This document shows positions 24,258 to 34,611 of a stretch of DNA of 50,218 nt, piece after piece. Below the pieces are notes generated by a model. That model made no database searches, was not told where the DNA came from, and saw only the letters and a list, made by a program, of their open reading frames with translations. The stretch comes from an uncultured Desulfobulbaceae bacterium. GTDB taxonomy: Bacteria; Desulfobacterota; Desulfobulbia; Desulfobulbales; CALZHT01. The stretch lies in the NCBI GenBank assembly GCA_945787445.1, contig CALZHT010000049.1, positions 1-50,218 on the forward strand, in the 5' to 3' direction. A program made the translations under genes and the position numbers. Every line of letters starts with the position of its first letter. Positions within the stretch are counted from its first letter, which is position 1.

Positions 24258-24584
24258 TATAGGTTCACCGTCACCAGACGGTTTCATAAAAATGACCGAT
24301 CCTCCATTGCAAGGTGCACCAATAATTTGACAGAAATGGATATTTTCTGATTTTTTCGAATTCATCATTACCCGTGCAAACATTATTATTCTTCTCAATT
24401 TTTTGTCACACTCGCAAAAACTATAAATTCACCACAGAGGACACAGAGTGCACAGAGTAAAAACTTATTATTTCAGTCAGTTACCTCTGTGAACTCTGTG
24501 TCCTCTGTTGTTTACTATTTTTCCGATTTGCATTTCTTTACGCATCTATTTATAATGCCACCTTTTTTTTAGGAGGTTCTCCAC
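24258..24584. other. Intergenic gap with hairpin repeat before trkA
   Basis: These 327 bases hold the second copy of the 'ccacagaggacacagag' repeat and AT-rich flanks. The piece at 24347-24369 (TTTTTTCGAATTCATCATTA) resembles another eroded repeat end. The trkA promoter must lie in or behind the repeat; I see no confident -35/-10 pair. Confidence 0.45.
24404..24530. repeat. Hairpin repeat family 2 ('ccacagaggacacagag'), copy 2
   Basis: The core at 24411-24490 is identical to 16688-16767, followed by GAACTCTGTGTCCTCTGTTG against GAACTCTGTGTCCTCTGTGG in copy 1. The left outer end GTCACACTCGCAAAAA and right outer end TTTTTCCGATTTGCAT are more decayed. It lies directly upstream of trkA. Confidence 0.75.
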
Positions 24585-25931
24585 TTGCGAATCATGATCG
24601 TCGGATCAGGCAAGGTTGGTTATCATCTGTGCGAAAAGCTTTCTGTGGAAGGACAGGAAGTGGTGCTCGTGGACCGCGACGAAACAAAACTCAGGCGCCT
24701 TGAGCGGGAACTTAATATCCTGCCGGTGCTCGGCAGCGGCGCTTCGGCTAAAGTGCTGGAGGAAGCCGGCATCGACAAGACCGACCTCTTTATTGCCGTG
24801 ACCGACAGCGATGAAGTGAACTTGGTGGCCTGCATCATCTCAAAGCACTATAATGTGAAGACCCGCATTGCCAGGGTCCGGAACGAGGATTTTTTCTCAC
24901 CGGGCACCCCTCTCAGTGAAAAAGCCCTCGGCATTGACATGCTGATCAGCCCTGATCATGCCATGGCCGAAGAAATCCTGCAATTGAGCCTCATGTCCGC
25001 CGCCTTCGAAGTGGCGGATTTCGCTGGTGGCCAGGTTGAGCTTCTTGGATATGTGGTCCAGGAGGACAATCCATGCATCGGCTTGAGCCTCCAGGAAATT
25101 CAGGACAAGGGCGGGAAATACAACTTCGTTATGGTGGCCATTGTCAGGGGCGATACCACCATTATCCCTCGAGGTCTCGACCGCCTTGAAGCAGGCGACA
25201 AAATATACCTGGTTGCCCGTAAAAAGGATATCAAGTCCGTTGAACCGCTGTTTCATCTCATCAGCAGAAATCCCAGACGTGTTTTTATCATCGGCGGCGG
25301 CAAAATAGGCCTGCAGGTGGCAAAAAAAATGGAGCAGCAGGGAATCGAGGTGCGCTTGGTTGATAAAGATCAGCAACGCTGCCAGTTCTTAAGTGAACAG
25401 CTTGAAGAAACCGTAGTTCTGAACTGCAACGGCCTTGAGGCCCACGATCTTCTGGAAGAGGGCATTGACCAGGCTGATCTGGTTATTTCCGTAACCAACA
25501 GCGATACTGCCAATATTCTCTCAAGCCTCCTGGCCAAACATCATGGCGCCAAAAAATGCATAACCCATATCACCCGCCCTGATTTCATACCCCTTTTAGG
25601 CAAGTTGGGCATTGATGTGGCCCTAAGTCCCAGGCTTGTTGCCGCAAACATGATCCTCCGCTTCGTGCGGGGCGGAAGAATTGTTTCCGTTGCAACCCTT
25701 CTTGGCAGCAACGCCGAAGTTATCGAGCTTAAGGTCCCGAACATCAAGCTCTTCAGCGATACTCCTCTGCGGTCTTTGCAATTTCCTCAAGGCGCGGTTG
25801 TCGGTGCCATTGTCAGAAATGGCGAAGTGACCATTCCCAAGGGTGATACGAGGCTGAATCCAGGAGACAATGTAGTGATATTTCTCAGAAAAGATGCCCT
25901 GCAGGAAGTGGAATCCTTTTTTGAAGAATAA
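24585..25931 (+). CDS. trkA: Trk potassium uptake protein TrkA
   Basis: This 448-residue cytosolic regulator of the TrkH potassium channel contains two NAD-binding RCK modules. The first Rossmann motif is VGSGKVGYHLCEKL and the second is IGGGKIGLQVAKKM, each followed by a TrkA-C domain. Translation starts at TTG 24585, eight bases after a strong AGGAGG; the in-frame ATG 24594 is too far from it. trkH follows after 263 bases, which include a MITE, so the usual trkA-trkH unit is interrupted. Confidence 0.93.
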   Translation: MRIMIVGSGKVGYHLCEKLSVEGQEVVLVDRDETKLRRLERELNILPVLGSGASAKVLEEAGIDKTDLFIAVTDSDEVNLVACIISKHYNVKTRIARVRNEDFFSPGTPLSEKALGIDMLISPDHAMAEEILQLSLMSAAFEVADFAGGQVELLGYVVQEDNPCIGLSLQEIQDKGGKYNFVMVAIVRGDTTIIPRGLDRLEAGDKIYLVARKKDIKSVEPLFHLISRNPRRVFIIGGGKIGLQVAKKMEQQGIEVRLVDKDQQRCQFLSEQLEETVVLNCNGLEAHDLLEEGIDQADLVISVTNSDTANILSSLLAKHHGAKKCITHITRPDFIPLLGKLGIDVALSPRLVAANMILRFVRGGRIVSVATLLGSNAEVIELKVPNIKLFSDTPLRSLQFPQGAVVGAIVRNGEVTIPKGDTRLNPGDNVVIFLRKDALQEVESFFEE

Positions 25932-25987
25932 TCTTTCCAGGACATAAAAAAACGGGACTATCCTGAACTTTCCTATTTTTAAAGATT

Positions 25988-26180
25988 GATGAAACCGTAA
26001 AAAATACGGATTGTATGCTACGCGGACGCGTTGACCACCTTAAATCCTTGCGATGACACAGGCGATAAGTCCAGCCGGAATTTTTTAAGGAGTTGTTGCC
26101 AGTTCATCGATGTATTACGTTATAACTAGTTCAAATTACATGGCACATTAACTGCTTTCCCGACTTTTTGCGGGATTATC
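25988..26180 (-). mobile_element. MITE family 1, full copy B, between trkA and trkH
   Basis: This 193-bp element begins GATGAAACCGTAAAAAATAC and ends CCGACTTTTTGCGGGATTATC, imperfect inverted repeats of each other. It is flanked by a 7-bp direct repeat, AAAGATT, at 25981-25987 and 26181-26187, the target-site duplication. It has the same length as copy C and lies in the opposite orientation. There is no coding capacity. The right end is 14 bases before the trkH start, so the element forms most of the trkH leader. Confidence 0.85.
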
Positions 26181-26194
26181 AAAGATTGTGAAAT

Positions 26195-27700
26195 ATGCGT
26201 ACCGGTGGTGTTTTAAATATATTTGGAAAACTTCTCATCCTGCTTTCTCTGTTTCTCCTGATCCCGATACCGTTCAGCCTGTATTATCATGATGGCATGG
26301 TGCCTGAATTTCTTATCTGTTCCGCTATCGGCGCTATCGTTGGCGGGATCCTTGTCGCTGTCTTTTCCCCTGACAAGGAACTGGGATACCGGGACGGCTT
26401 TGGTGTTGTTGTCCTGAGCTGGCTTGGCCTTGCTTTCCTTGGCGCTTTCCCCTTTTACTTTGCCGGGGACACAATTACCTTTGTTGACGCTCTTTTTGAG
26501 TCCATGTCTGGGTTTACCACCACCGGCTCTACCATTTTAACCCAGGTGGAGGTGTTGCCCAAAAGTGTCCTACTCTGGCGCGCTACTACTCAATGGCTTG
26601 GCGGCATGGGAATTATCGTCCTCTCATTGGCCATCCTTCCCTTGCTTGGCGTGGGCGGCATGCAACTTTTTCAAGCTGAAATGCCCGGCCCTACCAAAGA
26701 TCGCCTGGCCCCGAGAATCCAAGATACGGCCCGAATCCTTTGGGGCGTATATCTGTTGTTCACCCTTGTCGAAATTCTGCTGCTTATTCTCGGCGGTGTA
26801 AATTTTTTCGATGCCCTGTGCCATGCCTTTGCAACCCTTGCCACCGGTGGTTTCTCCACCCATACCGCCAGTGTCGGGTATTTCAATTCTGTATATATTG
26901 AAACGATTGTCATAGTGTTCATGTTCCTGGCCGGCATCAACTTTTCCCTGCATTACCAGGGCATTATAAACGGCCGTTTTTCCGCCTACTGGAATAGTGA
27001 GGAATTCCGCTTTTATCTTGGTATCACCATACTTGCCATTTTTGCCATCTTCACCGCAAATCTCTATAATAATACGTTTGACACCCTCATTGAAAATATC
27101 AGGACAGCTTTCTTTCAGGTCATAGCCATTCTTACCACCACTGGATTCGGCACTGCAGATTTTGACCAGTGGCCGCCTGTTTGCAAAATCCTGCTTGTGG
27201 CGCTCATGTTTGTCGGGGGCTGTGCCGGTTCCACCGGCGGCGGCATTAAAGTTGTGCGCATTCTCCTTTTTTTCAAATTTGCCAGGCTGCAGCTGCGTAA
27301 TCTTATCCACCCGCGCGCCATCAACACCATCAAAATAGGCAAGGTCAAAGTACCCCCGGAAGTTATGGTTTCCATCCTTGGCTTCCTGGCCATCTACATG
27401 GCCGTTTTTCTGCTGGCAACCCTTATTGTCGCTGCCACCGGTGTTGATATTGTTACCGGATCGACATCGGTTATCGCCACCTTGAACAATATCGGCCCCG
27501 GCCTCCATTTAGTCGGGCCGACTGCAAACTTCGGGCACCTCCCTGTCTTAGCGAAAGTTGTGTTGATTTTCTGCATGCTGGCAGGCCGCCTGGAACTCTA
27601 TACCGTTGCGGTCCTCCTCTCTCCCGCTTACTGGAATATGGCACGAAAACCAGTTTTCCGATGGCATAAAGGTTCTGCCACCGCAACCCAATTCAAATAA
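26195..27700 (+). CDS. trkH: Trk potassium channel subunit TrkH
   Basis: This 501-residue membrane protein has four M1-P-M2-type repeats of the Trk/Ktr/HKT superfamily. The selectivity-filter regions are visible as [31 protein letters not shown] and a degenerate one near [10 protein letters not shown]. It forms the K-conducting channel with TrkA bound below. The ATG at 26195 has no good Shine-Dalgarno and lies 8 bases after the MITE target duplication. MnmG begins 17 bases after its stop. Confidence 0.93.
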   Translation: MRTGGVLNIFGKLLILLSLFLLIPIPFSLYYHDGMVPEFLICSAIGAIVGGILVAVFSPDKELGYRDGFGVVVLSWLGLAFLGAFPFYFAGDTITFVDALFESMSGFTTTGSTILTQVEVLPKSVLLWRATTQWLGGMGIIVLSLAILPLLGVGGMQLFQAEMPGPTKDRLAPRIQDTARILWGVYLLFTLVEILLLILGGVNFFDALCHAFATLATGGFSTHTASVGYFNSVYIETIVIVFMFLAGINFSLHYQGIINGRFSAYWNSEEFRFYLGITILAIFAIFTANLYNNTFDTLIENIRTAFFQVIAILTTTGFGTADFDQWPPVCKILLVALMFVGGCAGSTGGGIKVVRILLFFKFARLQLRNLIHPRAINTIKIGKVKVPPEVMVSILGFLAIYMAVFLLATLIVAATGVDIVTGSTSVIATLNNIGPGLHLVGPTANFGHLPVLAKVVLIFCMLAGRLELYTVAVLLSPAYWNMARKPVFRWHKGSATATQFK

Positions 27701-27717
27701 TCCTGGGAAATAATTAC

Positions 27718-29595
27718 GTGTTCACCTCCGACACTTTATACGATGTATTAGTTATCGGCGCCGGCCATGCCGGCTGCGAGGCCGCTTTGGCTGCCGCCCG
27801 CATGGGCTGCAAAACCGCCATTACTACGATCAATGCAGACAACATTGGCGCCATGTCCTGCAATCCGGCCATCGGTGGCCTGGCAAAGGGGCATCTTGTC
27901 AAAGAAATAGATGCCCTTGGCGGTGAAATGGCAAAAAATATCGATGCCACCGCCATCCAGTTCCGACGCCTTAACACCAGCAAGGGTCCGGCTGTCTGGT
28001 CCTCCCGCGCCCAGGCGGACCGTACCCTCTATCGGCTGCGCATGAAGTCTGTGCTGGAAAATCAACCAGATCTGGATATCATCCAGACTGTGGTGGACGG
28101 ACTCATTATTAGGGCCGGCAAGATCGAAGGGGTAAAAACCTCGCTCGAAGAGATCATCAGGGCTCGAACCGTGATCATCGCCACCGGCACCTTTCTTAAT
28201 GGTCTAATCCATATTGGCCTGACCAGCTTTGCAGCAGGCCGCATGGGCGATTTTCCTTCCCTCAAACTCCCCCAGAATCTTAAAGAGCTGGGTTTCACCA
28301 TGGGCAGGATGAAAACCGGCACAACGCCACGCCTGGACGGCAACTCCATTGATTACCGTGAGCTTGAACCGCAGCCCAGCGACGATCCGCCCAATGTGTT
28401 TTCCTTTTCCAGTCCCCGCAAACACCAATTGCCCCAGCGTCCGGTCCACATCACATACACAAATCCCCGGACACACGACATCATCAGGGACGGCACCGAC
28501 CGGTCGCCCATGTTCACCGGTATTATAGAAGGAGTTGGAGCCAGGTACTGCCCATCCATAGAAGATAAGGTGAACCGTTTTCCGGACAAGGACAGGCACC
28601 AAATTTTCCTGGAACCGGAGGGCATAGACACGGTGGAAGTCTACCCCAATGGTGTACCCACCAGCTTACCGGTTGATGTGCAGGTAGCCATGCTCAGAAG
28701 CATTAGCGGGCTTGAAAATGTGAAAATCATCCGCCCGGGTTACGCCATTGAATACGATTACGTTGATCCTCTCGAACTCAATCCTTCCCTTGAGACCAAG
28801 CGGGTCAATGGACTTTTCCTGGCCGGGCAGATCAATGGGACCTCCGGTTATGAGGAGGCGGCGGCGCAAGGCATTATAGCGGGCATCAACGCTGTAAAGT
28901 ATGGGCGTGAAGAAGATTTTTTGATCCTTGACCGCTCGCAAGCATATACCGCAGTGCTGATCGACGACCTGGTGACCAAGGGCACTAAGGAACCATACCG
29001 GCTCTTTACCTCCCGAGCCGAATACCGACTCCTCCTCAGAGAGGACAATGCCGATCTGCGGCTGCGGGAGATCGGTTACAGCCTTGGCCTGGTTGACCAG
29101 AACACCTATAAAATCTTTCAGGAAAAGAAAAACGGTATAATGAAGGCCCTTGACCGGCTTCAATCAACCACCATAAAACCAAATCCCGAAACCAATACAC
29201 TGCTGAAGGCCAAGGGAAGCAGCCCCCTAAGACAACCGCATTCACTGGCTGATCTTCTCAGACGTCCTGAGATAAAGATAAACTACCTGTCTGCCCTCAC
29301 CGGCCAAGGCTTGGAAATAGCCGAGGAAATACAAGCTGAAATCGAGCTGCAGGTGAAATACAACGGATACATCAGGCGACAACTGGAGCAGGTGGAACGT
29401 TTCAAGCGTTTCGAGGATGTCATGCTTCCTGAGTCTTTGGAATACAAAGGGCTGGCCGGTCTATCCAATGAAGTGGTGGAAAAACTCACCAGAATCCGTC
29501 CCCGTTCTTTAGGGCAGGCATCCCGTATTTCCGGAATTACTCCTGCAGCCCTCTCGGTTCTTCAGATTCACCTCAAAAAGGCTGGTTTGCTCTAG
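27718..29595 (+). CDS. mnmG: tRNA uridine-5-carboxymethylaminomethyl modification enzyme MnmG
   Basis: This 625-residue FAD enzyme works with MnmE to make cmnm5U/nm5U at the wobble position. Motifs are the FAD fold [19 protein letters not shown] at the N terminus, [39 protein letters not shown] and a C-terminal helical MnmE/tRNA-binding part ([15 protein letters not shown]). Translation begins at GTG 27718, with GGGAA upstream. No mnmE is adjacent. Length and motifs are normal. Confidence 0.95.
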   Translation: MFTSDTLYDVLVIGAGHAGCEAALAAARMGCKTAITTINADNIGAMSCNPAIGGLAKGHLVKEIDALGGEMAKNIDATAIQFRRLNTSKGPAVWSSRAQADRTLYRLRMKSVLENQPDLDIIQTVVDGLIIRAGKIEGVKTSLEEIIRARTVIIATGTFLNGLIHIGLTSFAAGRMGDFPSLKLPQNLKELGFTMGRMKTGTTPRLDGNSIDYRELEPQPSDDPPNVFSFSSPRKHQLPQRPVHITYTNPRTHDIIRDGTDRSPMFTGIIEGVGARYCPSIEDKVNRFPDKDRHQIFLEPEGIDTVEVYPNGVPTSLPVDVQVAMLRSISGLENVKIIRPGYAIEYDYVDPLELNPSLETKRVNGLFLAGQINGTSGYEEAAAQGIIAGINAVKYGREEDFLILDRSQAYTAVLIDDLVTKGTKEPYRLFTSRAEYRLLLREDNADLRLREIGYSLGLVDQNTYKIFQEKKNGIMKALDRLQSTTIKPNPETNTLLKAKGSSPLRQPHSLADLLRRPEIKINYLSALTGQGLEIAEEIQAEIELQVKYNGYIRRQLEQVERFKRFEDVMLPESLEYKGLAGLSNEVVEKLTRIRPRSLGQASRISGITPAALSVLQIHLKKAGLL

Positions 29596-29630
29596 TAAGG
29601 TATCAAAAGGCCACAAAGACCTGATGGTTG

Positions 29631-30578
29631 TCAGTCGTGGGCGATCACCCTGTTTCTTCCTGCCTTCTTGGCCAGATAGAGTCGGTCATCTGCAATGTGG
29701 ATAAGCTCGTCGACGCTAAACTTTTCATCGGATTCCATATACGAAATGCCCAAACTGATAGTCAGGTGGAAATCCTGCTCATCAAAGAAAAAAACCTTCC
29801 GCTCCACTGCAATGCGCAACCGCTCGCTAACTAAGACAGCCTGGTCCAATGTGGTTTCCGGCAGGAGCATGATAAACTCTTCGCCACCATAACGGCCAAG
29901 AACATCATACACCCGCAACCCGTCCGAAAAAATCTGCGCCAACTCTTTCAACACATTGTCTCCGCTCAAGTGGCCGTATGTGTCGTTCACCTTTTTGAAA
30001 TGATCGATATCGATCATAACCAAGGACAATGGCCTTTTTTTCCTGGTGTGACGGGCCAACTCAACTCTGATCCTCTCCATTATGCAGCGCCTGTTAGGAA
30101 TCTGGGTGAGTTCGTCCATCATGCTCAGCTTTTCAAGCTCATCCTTGGATTTCAACAACTGATTCTGATAGTAAACCCAGTCGGTCACGTCAAATATCGT
30201 TACCAGAATCTGCCGGGAGATATTGTCTTCATCATTTAAGGGTGAAAGGATAACCGTCTGATACATGTAGGAGATCAGGTTTTCATCAATATAGGATCGC
30301 ACCGTTGGAAAGGGAAAGACATACTGGTGTTTTTTGCGGGTAAAAAAAACAGGCTTGCCGGTCTTCAGGACATTGCGCGCCTTTGCCGTAAAACCTCTTT
30401 TGACAAGTTCAGGAAACAATTCGTCCACCGGCTTTCCCAAGGTTTCTTCCCTGGTAAACAGACTATGCTCCATCAGCCATCGGTTCCAGAAGACAATGTT
30501 GAGGTCTTCATCCAGAACAGCGGTCCCGATACTTAAGTGGTCAAACATCTGAACATAATCGATCATAGAGGCGCCCAC
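29631..30578 (-). CDS. PAS-domain diguanylate cyclase
   Basis: This 315-residue soluble protein has an N-terminal PAS domain (residues about 8-130, with LDEDLNIVFWNRWLMEHS), a short coiled coil and a GGDEF domain. The GGDEF part has DELTQIPNRRC, MIDIDHFKKVNDTYGH and the active site YGGEEF; the I-site RVYD lies five residues before it. It should synthesise cyclic-di-GMP under control of a signal bound by the PAS domain. GTG 30578 is the longest start; ATG 30566 is possible. It is convergent with mnmG. Confidence 0.88.
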   Translation of the reverse strand: MGASMIDYVQMFDHLSIGTAVLDEDLNIVFWNRWLMEHSLFTREETLGKPVDELFPELVKRGFTAKARNVLKTGKPVFFTRKKHQYVFPFPTVRSYIDENLISYMYQTVILSPLNDEDNISRQILVTIFDVTDWVYYQNQLLKSKDELEKLSMMDELTQIPNRRCIMERIRVELARHTRKKRPLSLVMIDIDHFKKVNDTYGHLSGDNVLKELAQIFSDGLRVYDVLGRYGGEEFIMLLPETTLDQAVLVSERLRIAVERKVFFFDEQDFHLTISLGISYMESDEKFSVDELIHIADDRLYLAKKAGRNRVIAHD

Positions 30579-30827
30579 GGATTTTGGTTCATTCTCATTG
30601 GAGATATACCCGAAAACAACATACTCAGCCAGAATTTTTGCCTAAAAAAGAGAATTAGGCCGGATAACCGGAAAATACCAAACTATATCACCTTATACGG
30701 AGGAGCAGGCATGCTATGGCATGACTCCTGTTGACGCTCGGCTCTTTGAGAACCCAACAATCAGAACCGCTCCAGGATCTTGCGGCTCTCGTTTAGCGGT
30801 CACGGATTCAGGAAAACAATTGAGCAA

Positions 30828-31607
30828 TCATGTTGGAAAAAAATACCAGAGGATGAATTCGTGTATCTTTTCCTGAAAAAACAGATAGAAAATGCTGCCG
30901 ATGGAGAGGAAAGGTCCATAAGGTATTGCTGTTTTGCCCGCTTTGTTGCCCTTATTTCTCTGGCATATAATGATCGTAAACCCGGCAACCGCACCCAGGA
31001 CAGAGCTGCTGAATACCACAAAAGGCAAAGATTGCCAACCAAGGAAGGCGCCGATCATGGCAAGCAGTTTGATGTCTCCACCACCCATACCTTCCCTTTT
31101 GGTCACTAGATAGTAGCTTGCGGCAATGAGGTATAGACTGCCGCCGCCAAGAAGTATCCCCAGTCCAGACTGTTGCCACGTTACAAGAGGATTCACGAAA
31201 GAAAGTCCAAACCCAAGAGCAATACCCGAAAGACTTATGACATCAGGAATGATCATGTGGTGGAAATCAATAAAAATGACGACAACCAGGGCAGCCACGA
31301 AAACAAAATAAATGAAAAGGGATGGGGATAGGGAAAATCTGTAAAAGAGGGCGGCAGCGAACAGGGCCATGGCAAGTTCGACCATGGGGTATTGCCACGA
31401 GATCTTGATTTTACAATACCGGCATCTGGCGCGAAGCAGAAAAAAACTTATTATTGGTATGTTGTCATACCACTTGATCGATTTTCCACATCCAGGGCAA
31501 TGGGAACCCGGAAAAACTATGGACTGCCCTTCCTCAGGGAGCCTGTAAATTACAACGTTTAGAAAACTCCCTATGGCAGCGCCCACAATAAAGGATAAAA
31601 TCAGCAT
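30828..31607 (-). CDS. Prepilin peptidase (leader peptidase / N-methyltransferase)
   Basis: This 259-residue integral membrane aspartyl protease cuts and methylates type IV prepilins or type II secretion pseudopilins. The cytoplasmic methylase domain has the CPGCGK and CRYCK Cys pairs; the two catalytic Asp regions are FIDFHHMIIPD and MGGGDIKLLAMIGAF. About seven TM segments are present. No pilin operon is adjacent, so this is an orphan pilD/gspO gene. The start is at ATG 31607. Confidence 0.9.
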   Translation of the reverse strand: MLILSFIVGAAIGSFLNVVIYRLPEEGQSIVFPGSHCPGCGKSIKWYDNIPIISFFLLRARCRYCKIKISWQYPMVELAMALFAAALFYRFSLSPSLFIYFVFVAALVVVIFIDFHHMIIPDVISLSGIALGFGLSFVNPLVTWQQSGLGILLGGGSLYLIAASYYLVTKREGMGGGDIKLLAMIGAFLGWQSLPFVVFSSSVLGAVAGFTIIICQRNKGNKAGKTAIPYGPFLSIGSIFYLFFQEKIHEFILWYFFPT

Positions 31608-32030
31608 ATCGTAAAAATTTCCTAAGGTAAATTCTATCGGATACTCCTGGTCACGAGATCGTACCTATTTAGTTCCCATCCGGAAAGTCGCAAACTTTAC
31701 GGATGCTGGAACAAATAGTTTCCAATTCGGAAACTATTTAAAAACCACACGGCATTATGAGGCTCTGATATACCGTGATCAAGACATAATATACATAAAA
31801 AGATGTATTTTACATGATTTACATTACTTTTTTCTTCATTCTTCTGTAAACCTAAGCTATAAATTAAATAATACCTTTTTGCAATAATCTATGGTGATAT
31901 TTGCTAGTTAGAGATACTATACCAATTGAAATGTTGTCAGGTCCTGTATCTGTGTCGGATTTTATGATACATTAGATCATATATCGCTGATATTCCGTAT
32001 ACCATCCGTAACAATTTGGAGGACCGGTCT
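31608..32030. other. AT-rich intergenic region between divergent genes
   Basis: These 423 bases separate the prepilin peptidase and the CheW-like gene. They contain a perfect 11-bp palindrome, AAATAGTTTCC/GGAAACTATTT, at 31713-31739, with a possible decayed repeat around it (31672-31740). The rest is AT-rich with no gene I recognise. Confidence 0.4.
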
Positions 32031-33287
32031 GTGACCATTCCCATTGATGAAGCGATCAAGACTTTAAAAAAAGAAATACTTGCACAGGATTGGAGTTTAA
32101 GTGACCGGCGCGCCAAAAAGCTGGAAGATGCCTTCGCATGTCTTAAAGGAAGATTCAAAAACCGCAAGACACCCCGTGACATCTTGACAATGGGCGAAAA
32201 CGTCCTGGGCTGCATCCCGGTCCTAAAAGAAAAATATCCTGAAACAATTGATTTTCTGAAAGAAGTGATGGTGCATGTCGTTTCTATATATGAAGATACT
32301 GAATACGATCCTCTCAAGGAAGAAAAAGTATTTGGTTCATGTTATGCAAAATTTTCCACCCTCAAAGAAAAAATCCAGGCAGACAAGAAACCACGCTCCC
32401 ATCAGGAAGCTGAAACCGTCCACAAATATCTGACCACAATGATCAAGGGGGATCCAAACGCGCCGCAAAAGCCTTCTCAAGATCCTTCTGACGAACCTGG
32501 CCCTGTTCCTGCCAAGCCCAAAAATCCCTTGCTCGAAGATAACCAAGAGATGACTGAAGAAGAAGAGCAAGAACTTGAGCTGCTCATGAAGGACCTGAAA
32601 ACAACGGCCCATGATTCCGGGGCATCGGCAGTGGATCATGCCAGCAAACAGTTGGAAGAGTTTGTTACCAAACAGGTCTCCAAGGAAGATAATGATACAG
32701 ATGCTTCCCAAGTCCCACCCGGCAACTCCCCCACCCTCAAGGACGAGGAAAATATAGCGCAATCCGAGAAAATTGTAGAAGAGAATCTCATAAAGGAATG
32801 TCCCCCTACATTACTGAGGAGGATTGTCATCGGAGATGCAAACTTTGCCGTGCAGGAAAACAATATAGCCCTGGTGCAAGCCGTTGAAAGAAAAAGGATC
32901 AAAAGCTACCTCAGAAAAAACACCGTGCCTTTGCTCGATTTTGACCGATTTATGAAAAGCCTTGCAAAACAGTTCAGGGGCTCTCTTGCAACTCTGAAGG
33001 ACAGCAAGCTTAAACAACTTTCCTTACCGGTGATGGTGCCCCGGGGCCTCGGTCTAACAGCCACGCCTGACGATAAGGCGACTACCGTACTCGTAGTGAG
33101 CAATGGTGAATGGAACGGCGTGATCCTGTGCTCAGAAGTTTCTAAGGAAACTTTTACCATGGTGAAATTCCAGAAGGCCAAAAACGGTGATATCGCGGGC
33201 ACCGGTTATTTAGAGGACAACAGCACCATGTCCCTTTTAAATGCCGTTTCAGTTCTGAGAAGGGAAGGATTTATGATCACCGGGTGA
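32031..33287 (+). CDS. Hypothetical protein with a CheW-like C-terminal domain
   Basis: This 418-residue protein has a helical N-terminal third, an acidic Pro/Glu-rich linker (residues about 125-235, including EMTEEEEQELELLMKDL) and a globular C terminus. The C-terminal part reads FAVQENNIALVQAVERKR, NTVPLLDFDRFMK and, after a loop, TTVLVVSNGEWNGVILCSE. That order resembles CheW (sensor strand, vPvlDl strand, final vv---g---gl-vd strand), but identity is weak. GTG 32031 is chosen for GGAGG at 32018-32022. CheW-like domains bind receptor-kinase arrays; here a signalling-scaffold role is only a guess. Two PilZ genes follow. Confidence 0.5.
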   Translation: MTIPIDEAIKTLKKEILAQDWSLSDRRAKKLEDAFACLKGRFKNRKTPRDILTMGENVLGCIPVLKEKYPETIDFLKEVMVHVVSIYEDTEYDPLKEEKVFGSCYAKFSTLKEKIQADKKPRSHQEAETVHKYLTTMIKGDPNAPQKPSQDPSDEPGPVPAKPKNPLLEDNQEMTEEEEQELELLMKDLKTTAHDSGASAVDHASKQLEEFVTKQVSKEDNDTDASQVPPGNSPTLKDEENIAQSEKIVEENLIKECPPTLLRRIVIGDANFAVQENNIALVQAVERKRIKSYLRKNTVPLLDFDRFMKSLAKQFRGSLATLKDSKLKQLSLPVMVPRGLGLTATPDDKATTVLVVSNGEWNGVILCSEVSKETFTMVKFQKAKNGDIAGTGYLEDNSTMSLLNAVSVLRREGFMITG

Positions 33288-33419
33288 ATGCAGGGAAGTA
33301 TTTCTTAAATTTATTGTTACATAAATCCGTCAAAATGAGTAATATAGCTTTGTGACAGGCTATTGTTCCAACCGGGGAACCTAAGGCATGCTGCAGGGAG
33401 GATAGGGAGAACCCAAAAT

Positions 33420-33794
33420 ATGGAAAATAAAGAAAGAAGAAAAAATACGCGCGTACCTTTTGAAGCCTCTGTGGATCTACGTTTTAAAGGTAAGACTTTC
33501 AAAGACTGCGATATAAGAAATCTCAGCATCAATGGAATGTTTGTCTTGGGAGGACTCAAAAGGAATATCGGCGAAAGATGCGACATAACCTTACATCTTA
33601 CAGGAGCCAAAACAAAGGTATCTTTACGGATGAAGGCCAATATTGTTCGGCTTGAAGAGACGGGGATCGGCCTGCATTTTTATGAAATGGACCTGGACAG
33701 CTTTCACCATTTGAAAAACATCGTTTATTACAATTCTCTAAATCCCGACGATATGGAAGACGAATTTCTTGATAATGTAATTTTACCTCAATAA
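33420..33794 (+). CDS. PilZ domain protein
   Basis: This 124-residue single PilZ domain has the cyclic-di-GMP-binding arginines in RRKNTR near the N terminus and the second motif NLSING. A conserved strand LEETGIGLHFYEMD ends the domain. ATG 33420 is chosen for the GGGAGA site about 10 bases upstream; longer frames reach into unrelated leader. Its sequence is close to the PilZ protein encoded at 34084, so the two arose by duplication. It may be cotranscribed with the CheW-like gene 132 bases upstream. Confidence 0.85.
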   Translation: MENKERRKNTRVPFEASVDLRFKGKTFKDCDIRNLSINGMFVLGGLKRNIGERCDITLHLTGAKTKVSLRMKANIVRLEETGIGLHFYEMDLDSFHHLKNIVYYNSLNPDDMEDEFLDNVILPQ

Positions 33795-34083
33795 TTTTTT
33801 TCTCGATATTGCCATCTTCCTTCCCTGTTTTATCTATGGATCAAATCGAGGCATTAACATTTTCCTGAATCAACTCTGGTAGACCAAGGTACCCTTTTAA
33901 AATAGCTATCTTTGCCTCGGTGCTTTTTTATTTCACTTTCCTACGACTAATTTTACGTTATTTTTTGTCTCTAAAAAAAATCTTCACTGGTTATGTGTTG
34001 AAAAATATGATAATTAGAAATGCGGGCTAGTAAAGATCATCACATCAAGTCTTTTTGTCAACCATTAACGGAGCTGCTTTGCC

Positions 34084-34611
34084 ATGGATGATAGGACCAA
34101 CCAAGAAAGGCGTAAATATGCACGTGTTGATTTTCATTCCACCCTTGAGCTTGCATTCGGCAAGAAAAAATTCAAAGACTGCATAACTCGCAATATCAGT
34201 GTGGACGGTGCCTATATCGAAGGAATCGAGGGTCCAAAAGCAGGGGAACAGGGCAAAGGTACTTTTTACTTTATCGGGCCAAGCAGTAAACTCATACTGG
34301 AGCTTAAGGCAGAGGTGGTACGTATCGAAGATGACGGAATAGCTCTGCAATTTTATGATGTGGACAACGACTGCTTCTGTCACCTTATGAATATTGTGTA
34401 TATCAATTATCAGAAAAGGGATGGGGTGAACGGGAAAAACTTTACCCCTGAACAGATGGAAAAGTTCAATAAAAAACCCAAATCCAAGATGAATGAAACA
34501 TACCTTGATAAGTTAGAAGAAAACTTTGAGGAAAACATTGACGATTATGAGGAGGATGATGACATTCTCCGCAACCTCGATTCCCCCACCCGTGACGATT
34601 ATGATGAATAA
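34084..34611 (+). CDS. PilZ domain protein with acidic tail
   Basis: This 175-residue protein repeats the architecture of its neighbour: RRKYAR for cyclic-di-GMP, NISVDG as second motif, and VRIEDDGIALQFYDVDNDCF at the end of the barrel. It adds a tail of about 55 residues rich in Asp and Glu (EENFEENIDDYEEDDDIL), which may bind a basic partner. It lies 289 bases after its paralogue, too far to be sure of one transcript. It has no output domain of its own. Confidence 0.85.
   Translation: MDDRTNQERRKYARVDFHSTLELAFGKKKFKDCITRNISVDGAYIEGIEGPKAGEQGKGTFYFIGPSSKLILELKAEVVRIEDDGIALQFYDVDNDCFCHLMNIVYINYQKRDGVNGKNFTPEQMEKFNKKPKSKMNETYLDKLEENFEENIDDYEEDDDILRNLDSPTRDDYDE

Noticed and set aside
33300-33420. 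Cyclic-di-GMP riboswitch before the PilZ gene
   Set aside because: A small hairpin (GTTCC...GGAAC) is present but the conserved GEMM bases are not.
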